This document shows positions 1 to 9,482 of a stretch of DNA of 64,000 nucleotides, one piece after another. Made by a program: the position numbers and the translations under genes. Every line of letters begins with the position of its first letter. Position 1 is the first letter of the stretch. Under the pieces are notes generated by a model. It worked only from the letters and a program-made list of their open reading frames with translations, ran no database searches and was not told the origin of the DNA. Source of the stretch: Nocardiopsis sp. CNR-923 (GTDB lineage: Bacteria > Actinomycetota > Actinomycetes > Streptosporangiales > Streptosporangiaceae); assembly GCF_001942255.1 (NCBI RefSeq), contig NZ_MKKC01000044.1:1-64000 (forward strand). Direction: 5' to 3'.

Positions 1-390
1 GGCGGGTTGTCGGAGGTGTGGGTGCGAGGACTCGTGCAGGGGTGTCGGTTCGGCGCCGTGGGCGCCGATGAGGTGGATCTCGGCGGGTAGGCGGGACAGG
101 GTGGCCAGGGTGGTCAGGGGGCGGGAGGACAGGACGGCGCAGGTCGTGTCGGGTAGGTCGGCCAGCTCGCGTAGGGCGCGTAGGGCGGTGGGGTCGGGGC
201 GGGCGGTGGGGGTGTGGGTGGGGGTCAGAGCGCCGTCGTAGTCGCAGGTGATGAGGAGGCGGGGGGTGCGGGCCAGAGCGCTGACCCGCCGCCGCACATC
301 CACGGGCGGCCCCGGTGTGCCCTCGTCCGTCCGCCAGGGGCGCGCTCTCGCGTTCGCCCGCGACGCCTCTGCTCGCTGCACGGCACTCAC
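1..390 (-). CDS. otsB: Trehalose-phosphatase (HAD family), N-terminal part
   Basis: Partial gene that runs off the left edge, so only about 130 N-terminal residues are present. Trehalose-phosphatases hydrolyse trehalose 6-phosphate to trehalose in the cytoplasm. The reverse-strand reading gives LLITCDYDGALTPT near residue 55, which is the HAD motif I (DxDGxLxP) with the nucleophilic aspartate, followed by the motif II region (AVLSSRPLTTL) and a GAHGAE segment typical of this family. The start is placed at GTG 390 because a GGAGG lies nine bases upstream. The first 45 residues are charged and low in complexity, longer than in the Escherichia coli enzyme. No partner synthase is visible. Identification rests on motif I plus the SSRP and GAHGAE segments; another HAD sugar phosphatase is possible but less likely. 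Confidence 0.75.
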   Translation of the reverse strand, partial: MSAVQRAEASRANARARPWRTDEGTPGPPVDVRRRVSALARTPRLLITCDYDGALTPTHTPTARPDPTALRALRELADLPDTTCAVLSSRPLTTLATLSRLPAEIHLIGAHGAEPTPLHESSHPHLRQPA

Positions 391-589
391 CTGCGTCACC
401 TCCGTCGATCCTGATCGCACGCGGGGGCGCACGGCCCCGGCCCCGTGGAACCGGCCACGGCTGTGACCAGTGATGACGAAGGTAAAGCAGGGAGAAAGTC
501 TGACACATCTGACTTCATCGGACCTTAGGCGTCGGATAAGGAACTCTTAGGGTTCACGGCTGCGGGGACGCCGGGCTCGTGCCGTGTGA

Positions 590-1544
590 TCAGTCGACGG
601 GGAGCGCGAGCTTGATCAGGGCCGAGCACTCCTCCAGGCATCCGCCGAGGAGGACGGTGCCGCCCGGGTGGGAGTCGGGGAAGTACAGCGCGGCGCCGGT
701 GGAGCCCCCGGCGTCGAGCTGGCTCCGACCGGCGGCCCGGTCCGCTCGCCGGTACTCGCCGTCGGATGTCCGGTACACGGCTCCCGGGAGGCCGATGTCG
801 GCGCCGCCGGCGGTGGCGATGTCCAGCGTGACGACCAGGACGGTCTGGCCGACCGGGCGATAGCGCTCACGACGGTGGCCTCGACCCCGCCGCTCCCGAC
901 ACGGGCCCCTCCGCCCTCGACCAGGGCTCCGGAGGGATCAACGCCGTCGACGCGGAACCGGGCGACGCGTCCGTCGTCGTAGGCGAAGTCGGTGAGCTCG
1001 ACGCAGCGGCGGTCGGCCTCCCGGCCCCCGCCCCAGTAGCCCTCCTGGAAGACGTCACGGCACACCCGGTGCCCTGAGTCGGTTCGGTCGACCTCGGGGT
1101 CGGACAACCCGCGGCCCTCGTCGGCCCAGGCACGCGCGACGGCCGTGTGGTGCAGCAGGTAGGTGTGCGCCGGGGAGTCCTGCGCCGCCTCCCCAAGTCC
1201 CTCCCGCATCCGGTCGGGGTCGGAGGAGGAGGCGAGTGCGGCCACGTAGCGTCGGAGGCACGCGGGTGCCGGTCCTCGGATCCGGCCGCCGGAGCCGGGC
1301 CGGGCGACGTTCCCGCACCCCGCTCGCGAGCCTTCGCCCCGGGAGAGGGATCCGGGGCGGGGCCGGGTTCGGCCACGGGTTCCCGTACACGGTACGACGC
1401 GGGCGCGCGGCTGGAGTCGGGGGTGGCCGTGGCCGGCGGAGCGCCCCGCGGGCCGACGTCGGGGGCCCCGTCCCGCAGGGGGAAGGGCCCGCAGCCGGTC
1501 ACCGCGAGCAGGGCCGCGACGGCGAGCAGTCGGATCGGGGCCAT
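590..1544 (-). CDS. Putative secreted lipoprotein, unknown function (two frameshifts)
   Basis: The start at ATG 1544 gives a lipoprotein signal: a short charged N-end, a hydrophobic stretch and the lipobox VTGC around residue 18, then a long Pro/Ala/Asp-rich linker. The coding signal then moves to a second frame near 1265 (ACLRRYVAALASSSDP onward, containing ELTDFAYDDGRVARFRVDG) and to a third near 860, ending GGCLEECSALIKLALPVD. Each change is repaired by one inserted base, so I treat it as one gene of roughly 315 residues. The mature part looks like a compact alpha/beta extracellular domain with a C-terminal cysteine pair, but I do not recognise the family. It probably sits on the outer face of the membrane. 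It stands alone between otsB and rbpA. Confidence 0.6.
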
Positions 1545-1804
1545 GGCACGTCCTCCATGAGGCGCACGGAGTGAACTGAGAAGAGTGTTGTCTCATGTCG
1601 GATCTGATTCATTCCGCTGTGCGCCGACTTGGAAACCCGCCGCGCACCCCACCGGCCGGAGCGCCGGTGACGGCTGGGAAGGACCTCGGGTCCCGGACCG
1701 GCCGGCGCGTCCCCCGACCCCCGGCGCTGCCGGCAGACGGGGCGCACCCCGGCGCGCCGACGGCGGGGACCCGGCATCCCGGGTGGTTCGACCTCAGGTC
1801 AGTG

Positions 1805-1831
1805 GGGAATCTTGACGTGGACCGACGCGTT
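1805..1831 (+). promoter_or_regulatory. SigR-type promoter of rbpA
   Basis: GGGAAT at 1805-1810 and GTT at 1829-1831 are separated by exactly 18 bases, matching the actinobacterial SigR/SigH consensus GGAAT-N18-GTT. It lies 42 bases upstream of the rbpA start. In Streptomyces coelicolor rbpA is an established SigR target under thiol-oxidative stress, so family knowledge and sequence agree. Confidence 0.8.
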
Positions 1832-1873
1832 ACATCCCGCGAGACCGCACGAGCGCCTGGAGGCACCCACACG

Positions 1874-2248
1874 ATGGCCGAGCGAGCACTTCGCGGCACC
1901 CGGCTCGGGGCGACGAGCTACGAGAACGACCGCAACACCGACCTGGCTCCCCGGCAGGAGGTCACCTACGACTGCACCCGGGGCCACCGCTTCTCGGTCA
2001 CCTTCGCGACGGAGGCCGAGATCCCCGCCGAATGGGAGTGTCGCTTCTGCGGCGACCGCGCTCTGCGGCGGGACGGGACCGGCGAGGAGCCCAAGAACGC
2101 CAAGCCGGTTCGGACCCACTGGGACATGCTGCTGGAGCGCCGGAGCATGGAGGACCTGGAGGAGGTCCTGGCCGAGCGCCTCGCCCTGCTGCGCGCACGC
2201 CGCCGCGAGGAGGCGGCGAAGGTCGAGGAACTCGCCAGGCAGCGCTAG
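1874..2248 (+). CDS. rbpA: RNA polymerase-binding protein RbpA
   Basis: A 124-residue protein starting MAERALRGTRLGATSYEND, the conserved N-terminal tail and core of RbpA. It binds the RNA polymerase beta prime subunit and group I/II sigma factors and stabilises the open complex. The core domain carries the zinc-ligand-like pair C(TRGH) and CRFC (residues about 36 and 58-61), followed by the basic linker and the sigma-interacting helix region around THWDMLLERRSMEDLEEVL. The chosen ATG follows a GGAGG twelve bases upstream; longer in-frame starts exist but would read through the promoter. A SigR-type promoter lies immediately upstream. Length and sequence are those of the Streptomyces protein, so the call is firm. 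Confidence 0.95.
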   Translation: MAERALRGTRLGATSYENDRNTDLAPRQEVTYDCTRGHRFSVTFATEAEIPAEWECRFCGDRALRRDGTGEEPKNAKPVRTHWDMLLERRSMEDLEEVLAERLALLRARRREEAAKVEELARQR

Positions 2249-2348
2249 CCCGAGCGACGGCGACCCGGCACGGGCGGTGGACACGCGTCCGCCGCCCGTT
2301 CGTCGTGGCCCGGATTCGGACGGGCCCGGTCCGCCCACCGGCCGCGGG

Positions 2349-3158
2349 TCAGTCCTTGCGATCGAACGGATCACGGGTGGTGCCCACGAGCTCCTTGACC
2401 GACTCGATCACACGGGTGGGCCGGTAGGGGAACTGGTCGGCGGTTTCGCGGCCGGAGATGCCCGACAGGACCAGGACGGTCTGCAGGCCCGCCTCCAGAC
2501 CGCTGAGGACGTCGGTGTCCATGCGGTCCCCGACCATCAGAGTGTTCTCCGAGTGCGCGCCGATCCGCCGCAGCGCCGAACGCATCATCAGCGGGTTGGG
2601 CTTGCCCACGAAGTACGGGCGGCGACCGGTGGCCTTCTCGATGAGCGCCGCGACCGCGCCCGTCGCGGGCAACGGACCCTCGGCGCTGGGGCCGGTCTCG
2701 TCCGGGTTGGTGGCGATGAACCGCGCCCCGGCCCGCACCAGACGGATGGCGCGGGTGATCGCCTCGAAGCTGTAGGTGCGGGTCTCGCCGAGCACCACGT
2801 AGTCCGGGTCGTTCTCGGTCATCACGTACCCGACGTTGTGCAGCGCCGTGGTCAGTCCGGACTCGCCGACGACGTAGGCCGACCCGTTGGGCCGCTGCGT
2901 CTGGAGGAACTGGGCCGTGGCCAGCGCTGAGGTCCAGATGGACTCCTCCGGGATGTCCAGCCCGGTGTTGAGCAAACGAGCACGCAGGTCGCGGGGGGTG
3001 AAGATGGAGTTGTTGGTCAGCACCATGAACGGGATCCCGTTCTCCCGCAGCTCGGCGATCAACGCGTCGGCGCCGGGGACGAGGTGCTGCTCGCGGACGA
3101 GCACGCCGTCCATGTCGAAGAGGTAGTTCCACTCGTTTTCGTTGCTCACGGGCCCCAT
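2349..3158 (-). CDS. HAD-IIA family phosphatase (NagD-like)
   Basis: A 269-residue cytoplasmic HAD hydrolase of the NagD/pNPPase class, which dephosphorylate small phosphometabolites. Motif I is LFDMDGVLV near residue 13, motif II is VLTNNS near residue 46, the capping domain occupies the middle, and motif IV is [18 protein letters not shown] near residue 220 with its two aspartates. An internal GTG four codons into the frame (MSNENEWNY) could be the true start since no clear ribosome site precedes ATG 3158. It is convergent with rbpA and lies downstream of the SCO1664-family gene on the same strand. The natural substrate cannot be read from sequence. Confidence 0.85.
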   Translation of the reverse strand: MGPVSNENEWNYLFDMDGVLVREQHLVPGADALIAELRENGIPFMVLTNNSIFTPRDLRARLLNTGLDIPEESIWTSALATAQFLQTQRPNGSAYVVGESGLTTALHNVGYVMTENDPDYVVLGETRTYSFEAITRAIRLVRAGARFIATNPDETGPSAEGPLPATGAVAALIEKATGRRPYFVGKPNPLMMRSALRRIGAHSENTLMVGDRMDTDVLSGLEAGLQTVLVLSGISGRETADQFPYRPTRVIESVKELVGTTRDPFDRKD

Positions 3159-3237
3159 TGTGCCGCCTGCGCCCCAAGGGGCGCCATTGCTACCCCCCGG
3201 TAGGGGACAGGGTTCACACCCGCGTGCGGCTGCCGGT

Positions 3238-3990
3238 TCACACCGGCGGCCAGGGCACCGACGGCCAGTCGGGCGCCGGGTAGGGGTGGATCCGGTGGTG
3301 GATGAGCAGGTCGACGCGTCCGCCGAGGGCGTACACCTCCGGACCGCTCAGGTGACGGCCGAGCACGTCGGACAGCGCGCTGCCGGGATCCTTGAGCATG
3401 TCGCGGACCGACTCCAGGGCGGCCAACGCGTCCTCGGTGAGCGGTTCGCCCCGCCACTGCCACAGCACCGTGCGCAGTTTGTAGTCCTCGGCGAAGGAGA
3501 CGCCGTGGTCGCAGCCGTACAGGTGGCCGCCGGCGGTGGGCAGCAGGTGGCCGATCTTGCGGTCGGAGTTGTTGATGACCGCGTCGAAGACCGCCATGCG
3601 GCGCAGATCGGCGTTGTCGGTCTGGTGGGAGAGCGCGACCAGGTCCACGGTCGTGTCGCCGTGCACCCACAACTGCACCATGCCCTCGCCGAAAGGGCCG
3701 TCCCGGTGCACGGTGGGTGGGACGATCCCCCAGCCCAGGGCCTCGGAGACGGAGAAGGCCGACACCTCGCGGCCCGCGAGCGTACCGTCGGGGAAGTCCC
3801 ACAGGGGCCGCTCCCCCGCCACGGGCTTGTAGACGCAGGCGGCCGAGCGGGGCGCGTCGGAGACGGTGCAGTACAGGGTGGCGTTGGAGGCCGAGGTCAG
3901 GCGGCCCTCGACGGTGATCCGGCCCGTGCGGAGCAGGTCGAGCCCCGTGGTGGCGTCGAGGCCGTCGAAGGCGTCGGTGGTGTCGTTCAT
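3238..3990 (-). CDS. SCO1664 family protein (PI3/4-kinase-like fold)
   Basis: A 250-residue actinobacterial conserved protein. The family has an atypical phosphoinositide-3/4-kinase-like fold: [17 protein letters not shown] holds the nucleotide-contact lysine (about residue 52), [11 protein letters not shown] (about 147) the catalytic-loop aspartate, and YGCDHGVSF the metal-binding DHG. The substrate is unknown. It is the third member of the conserved trio phosphomutase - DUF3090 - SCO1664. The apparent continuous reading frame joining it to the upstream DUF3090 gene results from a frameshift in that gene; a normal ATG at 3990 begins the family N-terminus. Confidence 0.88.
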   Translation of the reverse strand: MNDTTDAFDGLDATTGLDLLRTGRITVEGRLTSASNATLYCTVSDAPRSAACVYKPVAGERPLWDFPDGTLAGREVSAFSVSEALGWGIVPPTVHRDGPFGEGMVQLWVHGDTTVDLVALSHQTDNADLRRMAVFDAVINNSDRKIGHLLPTAGGHLYGCDHGVSFAEDYKLRTVLWQWRGEPLTEDALAALESVRDMLKDPGSALSDVLGRHLSGPEVYALGGRVDLLIHHRIHPYPAPDWPSVPWPPV

Positions 3991-4051
3991 CCGGTCCCCC
4001 GCGGCGTGCGCGCGCCGGGACCGCCGGGTGCGGTCGTCATCGCCACCGGTG

Positions 4052-4635
4052 TCACACGAGACGGTCCGGCCGGTACCCGTTCTGCCGGGCACAGATGTGA
4101 CCGCTGGGGTCCAGAGGACGGCCGCACAGCGGGCAGTCGGGGCGCCGGCGGCCACGACCTTCATGGCGCGTCCGGCGAACGCGCGGGCCTCGCCGGGGGT
4201 CAGGTAGACGCGCAGGACGTCGCGGTGCGCGGGAGCCTCCTCGGCGAAGACCTCCAACTCCTCCTCCTCGTCGTCCTCGACCAGGTCCTCGCCGGCGGAC
4301 TCGTCGATCTCCTGGGCCTCGATGATGACGCGGGCGGCCTCGGCGTCCCAGGCCAGGGCGAGCGTGCCCACCCGGAAGTCCTGCTCGATCGGCTGTTGGA
4401 GGGGGCCGTCGTCCTCGGGCGGAGCGGTGTCGCCCGGGGGTGTTCCGAACCGGCGGTGCACCTCTTCCAGCAGCTCCTCGATTCGGGTCGCCAACGCCTC
4501 GACCTGGGCCTTCTCCAGGACGACGCTGGTGATCCGCCCCTCCCCCACGGCCTGGAGGAAGAAGGTGCGGTCTCCCGGCTGGCCGACCGTTCCGGCGACG
4601 AACCGCTCCGGCGGATTGAACTGAAAGACGGGCAT
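4052..4635 (-). CDS. DUF3090 family protein (one frameshift)
   Basis: Starts MPVFQFNPPERFVAGTVGQPGDRTFFLQA, the hallmark of actinobacterial DUF3090 proteins, usually about 190-200 residues. The frame changes near 4141: reading one base over gives CPLCGRPLDPSGHICARQNG, the conserved C-terminal zinc-ribbon-like CxxC..HxxC, ending at the stop at 4052. One missing base explains the change. Between the two lies an acidic stretch of alternating Asp and Glu (residues about 125-145). Function is unknown; the constant neighbourhood with a histidine-phosphatase-type phosphomutase and the kinase-like SCO1664 protein suggests a shared pathway. The divergent gene to the right breaks the usual direct adjacency to the phosphomutase. 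Confidence 0.85.
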
Positions 4636-4692
4636 GCCATGAACCTTAAGGGATGGAGGGCGCGTGTGGCCCCATCGTCCCCGCGCTTGACA

Positions 4693-4706
4693 TCAAGTCA
4701 ACTTGA
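4693..4706. promoter_or_regulatory. Palindrome in the DUF3090 / NTF2-like divergent promoter
   Basis: TCAAGT-CA-ACTTGA is a perfect six-base inverted repeat with a two-base centre, flanked by TTGACA and TTGACG, which are good -35 hexamers. It sits between the starts of two divergent genes and could be a dimeric repressor site. No regulator gene is adjacent. Confidence 0.45.
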
Positions 4707-4768
4707 CGTAGTTCGCTCTCTCTCGGAGTGCACCGGCTCCGCCCCCGGCGACGACATCGGGAGACACC

Positions 4769-4990
4769 ATGAGCACCACGCGCCACTTTGAGATCCACGC
4801 CCTCGTCCAGAGTTTCGAGGACGCATTCAGCGCGCACGACCCGGCCGCACTGGCAGAGCACTTCGCCGTCGACTCGTTGTGGACCAACGCGCTCGGCAGG
4901 CAGGTGCGCGGCAGCGCCGTGTACGTCTTCGCCCGCGGCGACGAGGGGTGGCGGATCGTCGTGGGCCAGAACACGGTCACGGCGGCATGA
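4769..4990 (+). CDS. Short SgcJ/EcaC-like (NTF2-fold) protein, internally shortened
   Basis: A 73-residue product. Residues 1-48 (ALVQSFEDAFSAHDPAALAEHFAVDSLWTNALGRQVRG) match the N-terminal helix and first strand of SgcJ/EcaC NTF2-like proteins, and residues 49-73 (SAVYVFARGDEGWRIVVGQNT) match the last two strands. The roughly 50-60 residues that normally lie between are absent with the frame kept, so this looks like an in-frame internal deletion. The fold would lack its central sheet. The start is the ATG after a GGAGACACC ribosome site. It is inserted on the opposite strand inside an otherwise conserved gene trio, which suggests later arrival. Confidence 0.6.
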   Translation: MSTTRHFEIHALVQSFEDAFSAHDPAALAEHFAVDSLWTNALGRQVRGSAVYVFARGDEGWRIVVGQNTVTAA

Positions 4991-5006
4991 GCGGCCGCCG
5001 CTCCCG

Positions 5007-5768
5007 TCAGGCGGTGTCGGAGCCGTCCGGCCCTCCGGCGCCGCCGCCGACCGCCGCGTCGCCGCGCGCCTCGGCCCGGGTGGGCATGCAGCCCGCCAAT
5101 CCCTCCCCCGTGTCGTTCAGCGTGTTGAGGAAGGGACGCGTGCGGGTGTAGGTGATGGAAGTGATCGAACAGGGGTCGACACGCAGGCGCTGGAAGAGGT
5201 CCAGGTGCAGGCCGAGGGCGTCGGCGACGATCGCCTTGATGATGTCGCCGTGACTGCACACGACGTAGACCGGCGGTCCCTGTTCGCCCTCGGCCGGGGT
5301 CCTCGACGCACGGCCGTTCCAGTCGCGGACCGCCTCGACCGCGCGTGCCGACGCCGCGGCCAGGGCCTCCCCGCCGGGGAAGCGCGCGGCGCTGGGGTGG
5401 TCCTGGACCACCCGCCACAGGGGTTCGGCGGTGAGCTCCCCCAGCCCCCGCCCGGTCCAGGTCCCGTAGTCGCACTCGATCAGGCGCTCGTCGGGCGTGA
5501 CCGCGACACCGAGGTGTTCGCCGACCGTCTCCGCCGTCTCCCGGCACCGTTCGAGCGGACTGGACACCAGCGCGGCGGGGCGTAGCTCCGCGAGCCGTCG
5601 CGCCAGGCGGGCGGCCTGCGCGCGACCGGCGCCGTTGAGGTGGACGCCCTCGGCGCGCCCCGCCAGGCGGGGGCCGGTGGCGTCGGTCATGCCGTGGCGG
5701 ACGAGGAGGAGGGTGACCGCCTCGGCCGCGGGGGGACGGGCGTCCTGGTCTGCTTCGGGTGTCGCCAT
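5007..5768 (-). CDS. MSMEG_4193-type phosphomutase (histidine phosphatase family)
   Basis: A 253-residue member of the histidine phosphatase superfamily. LLLVRHGMTDATGPRLAGR (about residues 20-38) contains the RHG phosphoacceptor histidine; SSPLERCRETAE holds the second arginine, ERLIECDYGTW the catalytic glutamate, and VVCSHGDIIKAIVADALGL the second histidine. The family is annotated as putative phosphomutase and usually sits immediately upstream of DUF3090 and SCO1664 in actinobacteria, near mycothiol genes. The actual substrate is unproven. The start at ATG 5768 keeps a charged N-terminal extension; a slightly later start is possible. It is separated from its usual partner by a small opposite-strand gene. 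Confidence 0.88.
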   Translation of the reverse strand: MATPEADQDARPPAAEAVTLLLVRHGMTDATGPRLAGRAEGVHLNGAGRAQAARLARRLAELRPAALVSSPLERCRETAETVGEHLGVAVTPDERLIECDYGTWTGRGLGELTAEPLWRVVQDHPSAARFPGGEALAAASARAVEAVRDWNGRASRTPAEGEQGPPVYVVCSHGDIIKAIVADALGLHLDLFQRLRVDPCSITSITYTRTRPFLNTLNDTGEGLAGCMPTRAEARGDAAVGGGAGGPDGSDTA

Positions 5769-5800
5769 GGCCCCACCCTAGACGCATCGCGGTGGGGGTT

Positions 5801-5827
5801 CGCGGGCGGGACGGGACCCCGCCCGCG
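5801..5827. repeat. Strong GC hairpin between divergent genes
   Basis: CGCGGGCGGG and CCCGCCCGCG form a perfect 10-bp stem with a seven-base loop; an outer GCGGTG/CACCGC pair extends it. It lies between the starts of the phosphomutase and aldo/keto reductase genes, so it is not in a usual terminator place. It may act in the leader of one of the transcripts. Confidence 0.5.
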
Positions 5828-5988
5828 CACCGCGGTGGGTTGCCGACCAGGCAGAACCCGGACGGTGGCGCCCACGTGTGCGGGAGACCCCGCCGTCCTT
5901 CGCGCCCACGACCGGCGGGCGGGCCGGGGCCGCCGCGTGGTCCGCGCGCCCCGGCCCCTGGTCAGACGGACACGGTACTCTCCGCCGC

Positions 5989-6941
5989 ATGGAACAGCGA
6001 CAGGTGGGCAGATCAGGACTGTGGGTGTCACGCACCGGCCTGGGCACGATGACCTGGGGTAAGGACACCTCCGAGGAGGAGGCCGGGCAGCTGCTCACCG
6101 CGTTCGTCGACGCGGGCGGCACACTCGTGGACACCGCCGACATCTACACGGGCGGGCAGAGTGAACGCGTCCTGGGCCGGTTGCTGAACGCCGCGGTGCG
6201 CCGTGAGGACGTCGTGGTCGCCACCAAGACGGGGCACACGCCCGAGGGGTACCGCCCGGTGGACGGTTCCAGACGGCACCTGCTCGCCTCACTGGACGCG
6301 TCGTTGCGGCGGCTGCGAACCGAGTACGTCGACCTGTGGCAGCTGCACGTCTTCGACCCGGCCACCCCGCCGGAGGAGTCCCTGGCGGCGATGGAGACCG
6401 CGGTCGCGGCGGGCAAGGCGAGGTACGCGGGCACGGGGAACCTGGAGGCGTGGCAGTTCGCCACCCTGGCGACGTGGCAGCGGGCCCAGCCAGGACGCGT
6501 GCCGTTGGTGAGCGCGGGAGCGGAGTACTCCCTGCTCAACCGGGACGCCGACCGGGCGCTGCGCCCGGCGGCGGCCGCCGCCGACGCCACCTGATCGCGT
6601 GGTCGCCCCTGGGCCGCGGGGTGCTCAGCGCCAAGTACCGCAACGGGGTCCCGCCGGACTCGCGGGCGGCGTTCCCGCACATGGCGCCCTACGTCGAGCC
6701 CTACCTGGACGAGCACAGCCGCCGCGTGGTCGAGTCGGTGTGCACGGCCGCTGAGGGCCTGGGCGTGCCGCCGCTGGCGGTCGCGCTGAGCTGGGCGCGC
6801 GACCAGGAGGGGGTGGCCTCGGCGGTGGTCGGCCCGCGCACGCTCCCCCAGCTGGAGGGGATCTTGCGGGTGGAGGCGGTGGAACTGCCGCCGGAGATCC
6901 GGGACGCCCTGGACGACGCCACCTCCGGGCGCGGACGCTGA
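5989..6941 (+). CDS. Aldo/keto reductase (one frameshift)
   Basis: A TIM-barrel NADPH-dependent carbonyl reductase of about 316 residues. The start MEQRQVGRSGLWVSRTGLGTM is typical; residues 44-58 (DTADIYTGGQSERVLG) contain the catalytic Asp and Tyr, VATKTG the lysine, and LWQLHVFD the histidine of the Asp-Tyr-Lys-His tetrad. A stop interrupts the frame at 6592; the coding signal resumes one frame over with HLIAWSPLGRGVLSAKY, a conserved AKR segment, and ends at 6941. One missing G near 6580 (GACGCC for GACGGCC) restores everything. The physiological substrate is not predictable. Confidence 0.88.
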
Positions 6942-7041
6942 CTGCGGGCGTCGCTCGGCGCTGAACCCGGAGCGGACGGTCACCGTGAGTCGGTAGGCTC
7001 CCAGGGTCCTGCCAACCGTGTGACGAGGGGAACCATCCGAG

Positions 7042-8777
7042 GTGTCCGAGGCTGTGGAACAGGTCAGTGCCGTCCTCGACCGGTTGGGTGCGCCGCGCGC
7101 CCTGGCGCCGCGCCTGGCCGCGGAGTTGGGCCCGGAGGCCGCCGCCGAACTGGAGGCCAACCCGTGGCTGCTGCTGCGGCTGCCGGCGGTGACCGTCGAA
7201 CAGGCCGACTACTGCGCGCGTCAGTGCCTGGGGGAGCAGGCCCGGCCGGACGACCCTCGGCGGTTGGGCGCGTTGACCGCCCATGTGCTGCGCCAGTCGG
7301 CCCGGCGCGGGCACACGGCGGTCGAGGAGCGGCGGCTGGCGGCGATCGTCGGCGGGCTGGGGGTGGCCGACCCCGCGGCGGCTCTGGACGCGGCCGTGGC
7401 AGACGGTTCCACGGTGGTCTTCGAGAGCACCGACGACACCGACGACGACTTCGACTTCGCCGAGGGCGGGGTCCCCGACCTCCCGGACGCCGAGCGGTTC
7501 CACGCCCTGCCCGACATCGGCCGCGCCGAACAGCGCCTGGGCGAACAGCTGGCGCGGTTGATCGGAGGCAACGAACCGATCATGGACGCGCTGACCGCCG
7601 CCGAGACCGTGGACGCGGCGGTCGAGCGGCACGAGTTCACGTTGTCGGAGCGCACGCGCGAGGCGCTGGTGACCGTGGCGCTGCGTCCGGTCACGGTGCT
7701 GCGGCACGGTCCCGCGGACGCCGCGGAGGCGGCCCGCGCCTTGGTGTGCCTGCACGCGATCGCCGCCGACAGCCAGGTGGGCGTGGCCGTGGCCGCGCCG
7801 ACCGCGCGGGCTGCGGCCGAGGTGAACCGGGAACTGGGCCGTTGGTGGGGCGAGGGCGAACCCGGGTTCCGCGCGGTGTCCCTGCCCGAACTGCTGGGGC
7901 GGGCGCGCTGGAGGTCGGCTTGGTGGTGCTGTGCGAGGCGATGTCGGTGGGCGTGGCGCGGGCGGCCGAGCTGGTCTCCTCGTGTTCGGACGGCGCCCAC
8001 CTGGTGCTGCTCGCCGACCCGAACCAGGCGCCGTCCGCGACCCCGGGCCGGGTGGTGGTGGACGTGGCGGCCTCCCGCACCGCGCACGTGGCCGAGGTCG
8101 CCGACCCGGGCGATCCCGGGCCCATCGCCGAGCTGGCCCAGGCGGTGGCCGACGGGAGCCTGCCTGAGGTGGCGGCGCCGGAGCGGGAGGTGGTCCGGGT
8201 GCCCGCCGCGTCGGCGCAGGAGGCCGCGCACCGCGTGGTGCAGCTGCTCACGGACTCGATCCCGCGCGCGCTGGGCATCGCGCCCGATGACGTGCAGGTC
8301 GTGGCGGCGCGGGAGGACGGACCGGCGGGCGCGGGCGCGCTCAACGCCGCGTGCAAGGAGAGGTTGAACCCGGGACCGGGCGCGCACGGGGGCTTGGACG
8401 TGGGTGACCGCGTGCTGCTGGTCGCCGGGGGTCCCGGGTACGGACCGGGCGAGACGGGTTACCTGCGCGAGGTGGGCGAGGCCGCGGTGGTGGAGCTGGC
8501 CGACGGGCGGCGGGTGTCGGTGGCGGACTCGTCGGCGCTGCGGCCGGGCTGGGCGGTGACGGTCGCCGCGGCGCACGGGAGCCGGTGGCCCGCCGTGGTG
8601 TCGGTGTTCCCGCCGGAGGTGGCGGTGTCGCGCCCGCTGGTGTACACGGCGCTGACCCGGGCGGTGCGGCACGTGTCACTGGTGGACGCCACCGGCGGCG
8701 CTTTGGAGACGGACGTGCGGGAGAACGCCGGCGCGGAGCGGACGACGCGGCTGGTGCGGGTCCTGCGGGAGGCGTGA
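7042..8777 (+). CDS. RecD-like helix-hairpin-helix protein with degraded ATP site (one frameshift)
   Basis: About 578 residues; GTG start. The N-terminus carries helix-hairpin-helix elements (ELEANPWLLLRLPAVTVEQAD) as in RecD2. The helicase core follows, but where RecD has GGPGTGKT this protein has LRHGPADAAEAARALV, with no Lys-Thr/Ser, and the Walker B DExS is LCEAMSV. Later motifs survive: LVLLADPNQAPSATPG resembles motif III, and YTALTRAVRHVSLV resembles motif VI. The reading frame shifts near 7905 and resumes as ALEVGLVVLCEAMS. I infer a non-hydrolysing RecD paralogue that may still bind DNA; such proteins are common in actinobacteria but their role is not known to me. Confidence 0.8.
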
Positions 8778-8783
8778 CGGGGG

Positions 8784-9399
8784 TCAGCCGCCGTAGCGGG
8801 GGAAGACGGACGTGTCGATCCGGACGTCCTTGAGCGGTTCGGGCAGGACCACGTCGGTGCCGAATCCGGCGTCGTGCCTGGCCTGGTACTCACCGCCCTT
8901 CGGGTCCCAGTACAGGCGGGTGGTCGCGTTTCTCGGGTCGATGATCAGGTAGAGGGGGATCCGCCACCGCGCGTACAGGGACGGCTTGACCTTCGTGTCG
9001 TTGGCGGCGTTGCCCGGGGAGACCACCTCCACCACGCAGTCGACGTCGTCGGGGCTGACCAGCCAGCCGTCGTCGTCCATAAGGACATCGGGGAGGACCA
9101 TCAGGTCGGGAATGGCGTAGTCCTCGCCGTCGGGAGCCTCGACGGAGCACACCTGCGCCGTCGAACGATCATGAGGCAGCTGCTCCACCAGTTGAACTGG
9201 TGAGCCGACTGAGCGCACCCGCGTGCTTCTTCGACGCTGTGGGTGACATCACGATGGCCCCTTCAAGGACCTCCACTTTGAATCCCGGAGGGACGTCGAG
9301 GTGGTCGGCCAGATCACGCAGACTGATCGGGGCCGGACGCGCGGCGGAGGACTTTTCCAGAACGGCGGTCATGGGCTCCCCTTCCTTTCGCTTCGCCAT
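8784..9399 (-). CDS. Uma2 family (DUF820) nuclease-fold protein (one frameshift)
   Basis: About 205 residues. The start at ATG 9399 follows GGAGG with eight bases between. Residues 15-60 (SLRDLADHLDVPPGFKVEVLEGAIVMSP) are the N-terminal half of the Uma2/PF05685 family, and after a frame change near 9195 the rest follows: YAIPDLMVLPDVL supplies the active-site aspartate and CVVEVVSPGNAANDTKVK the EVxS...K part of the PD-(D/E)xK site. The family is often called putative restriction endonuclease but its cellular role is unclear. It is convergent with the RecD-like gene, seven bases away. The shift here needs two lost bases or one gained base, unlike most others in the window. Confidence 0.8.
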
Positions 9400-9482
9400 C
9401 GTAAAGACCTCCGGGGACGTGTGTACGGGTCTTCCCTCATCCTGTGCCCGAGTGAGAAGCCAAAGCAAGGACCGCGGGGCAG

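Noticed and set aside
590-1596. The lipoprotein and other frameshifted genes as true pseudogenes
   Set aside because: Both sides of each shift remain fully conserved and a single base repairs each; genuine decay would leave other damage too.
3238-4635. A single continuous 465-residue frame joining DUF3090 and the SCO1664 protein
   Set aside because: The join reads through a frameshift: one base over, the DUF3090 C-terminal CxxC zinc-ribbon and its stop at 4052 appear, and SCO1664 has its own normal start.
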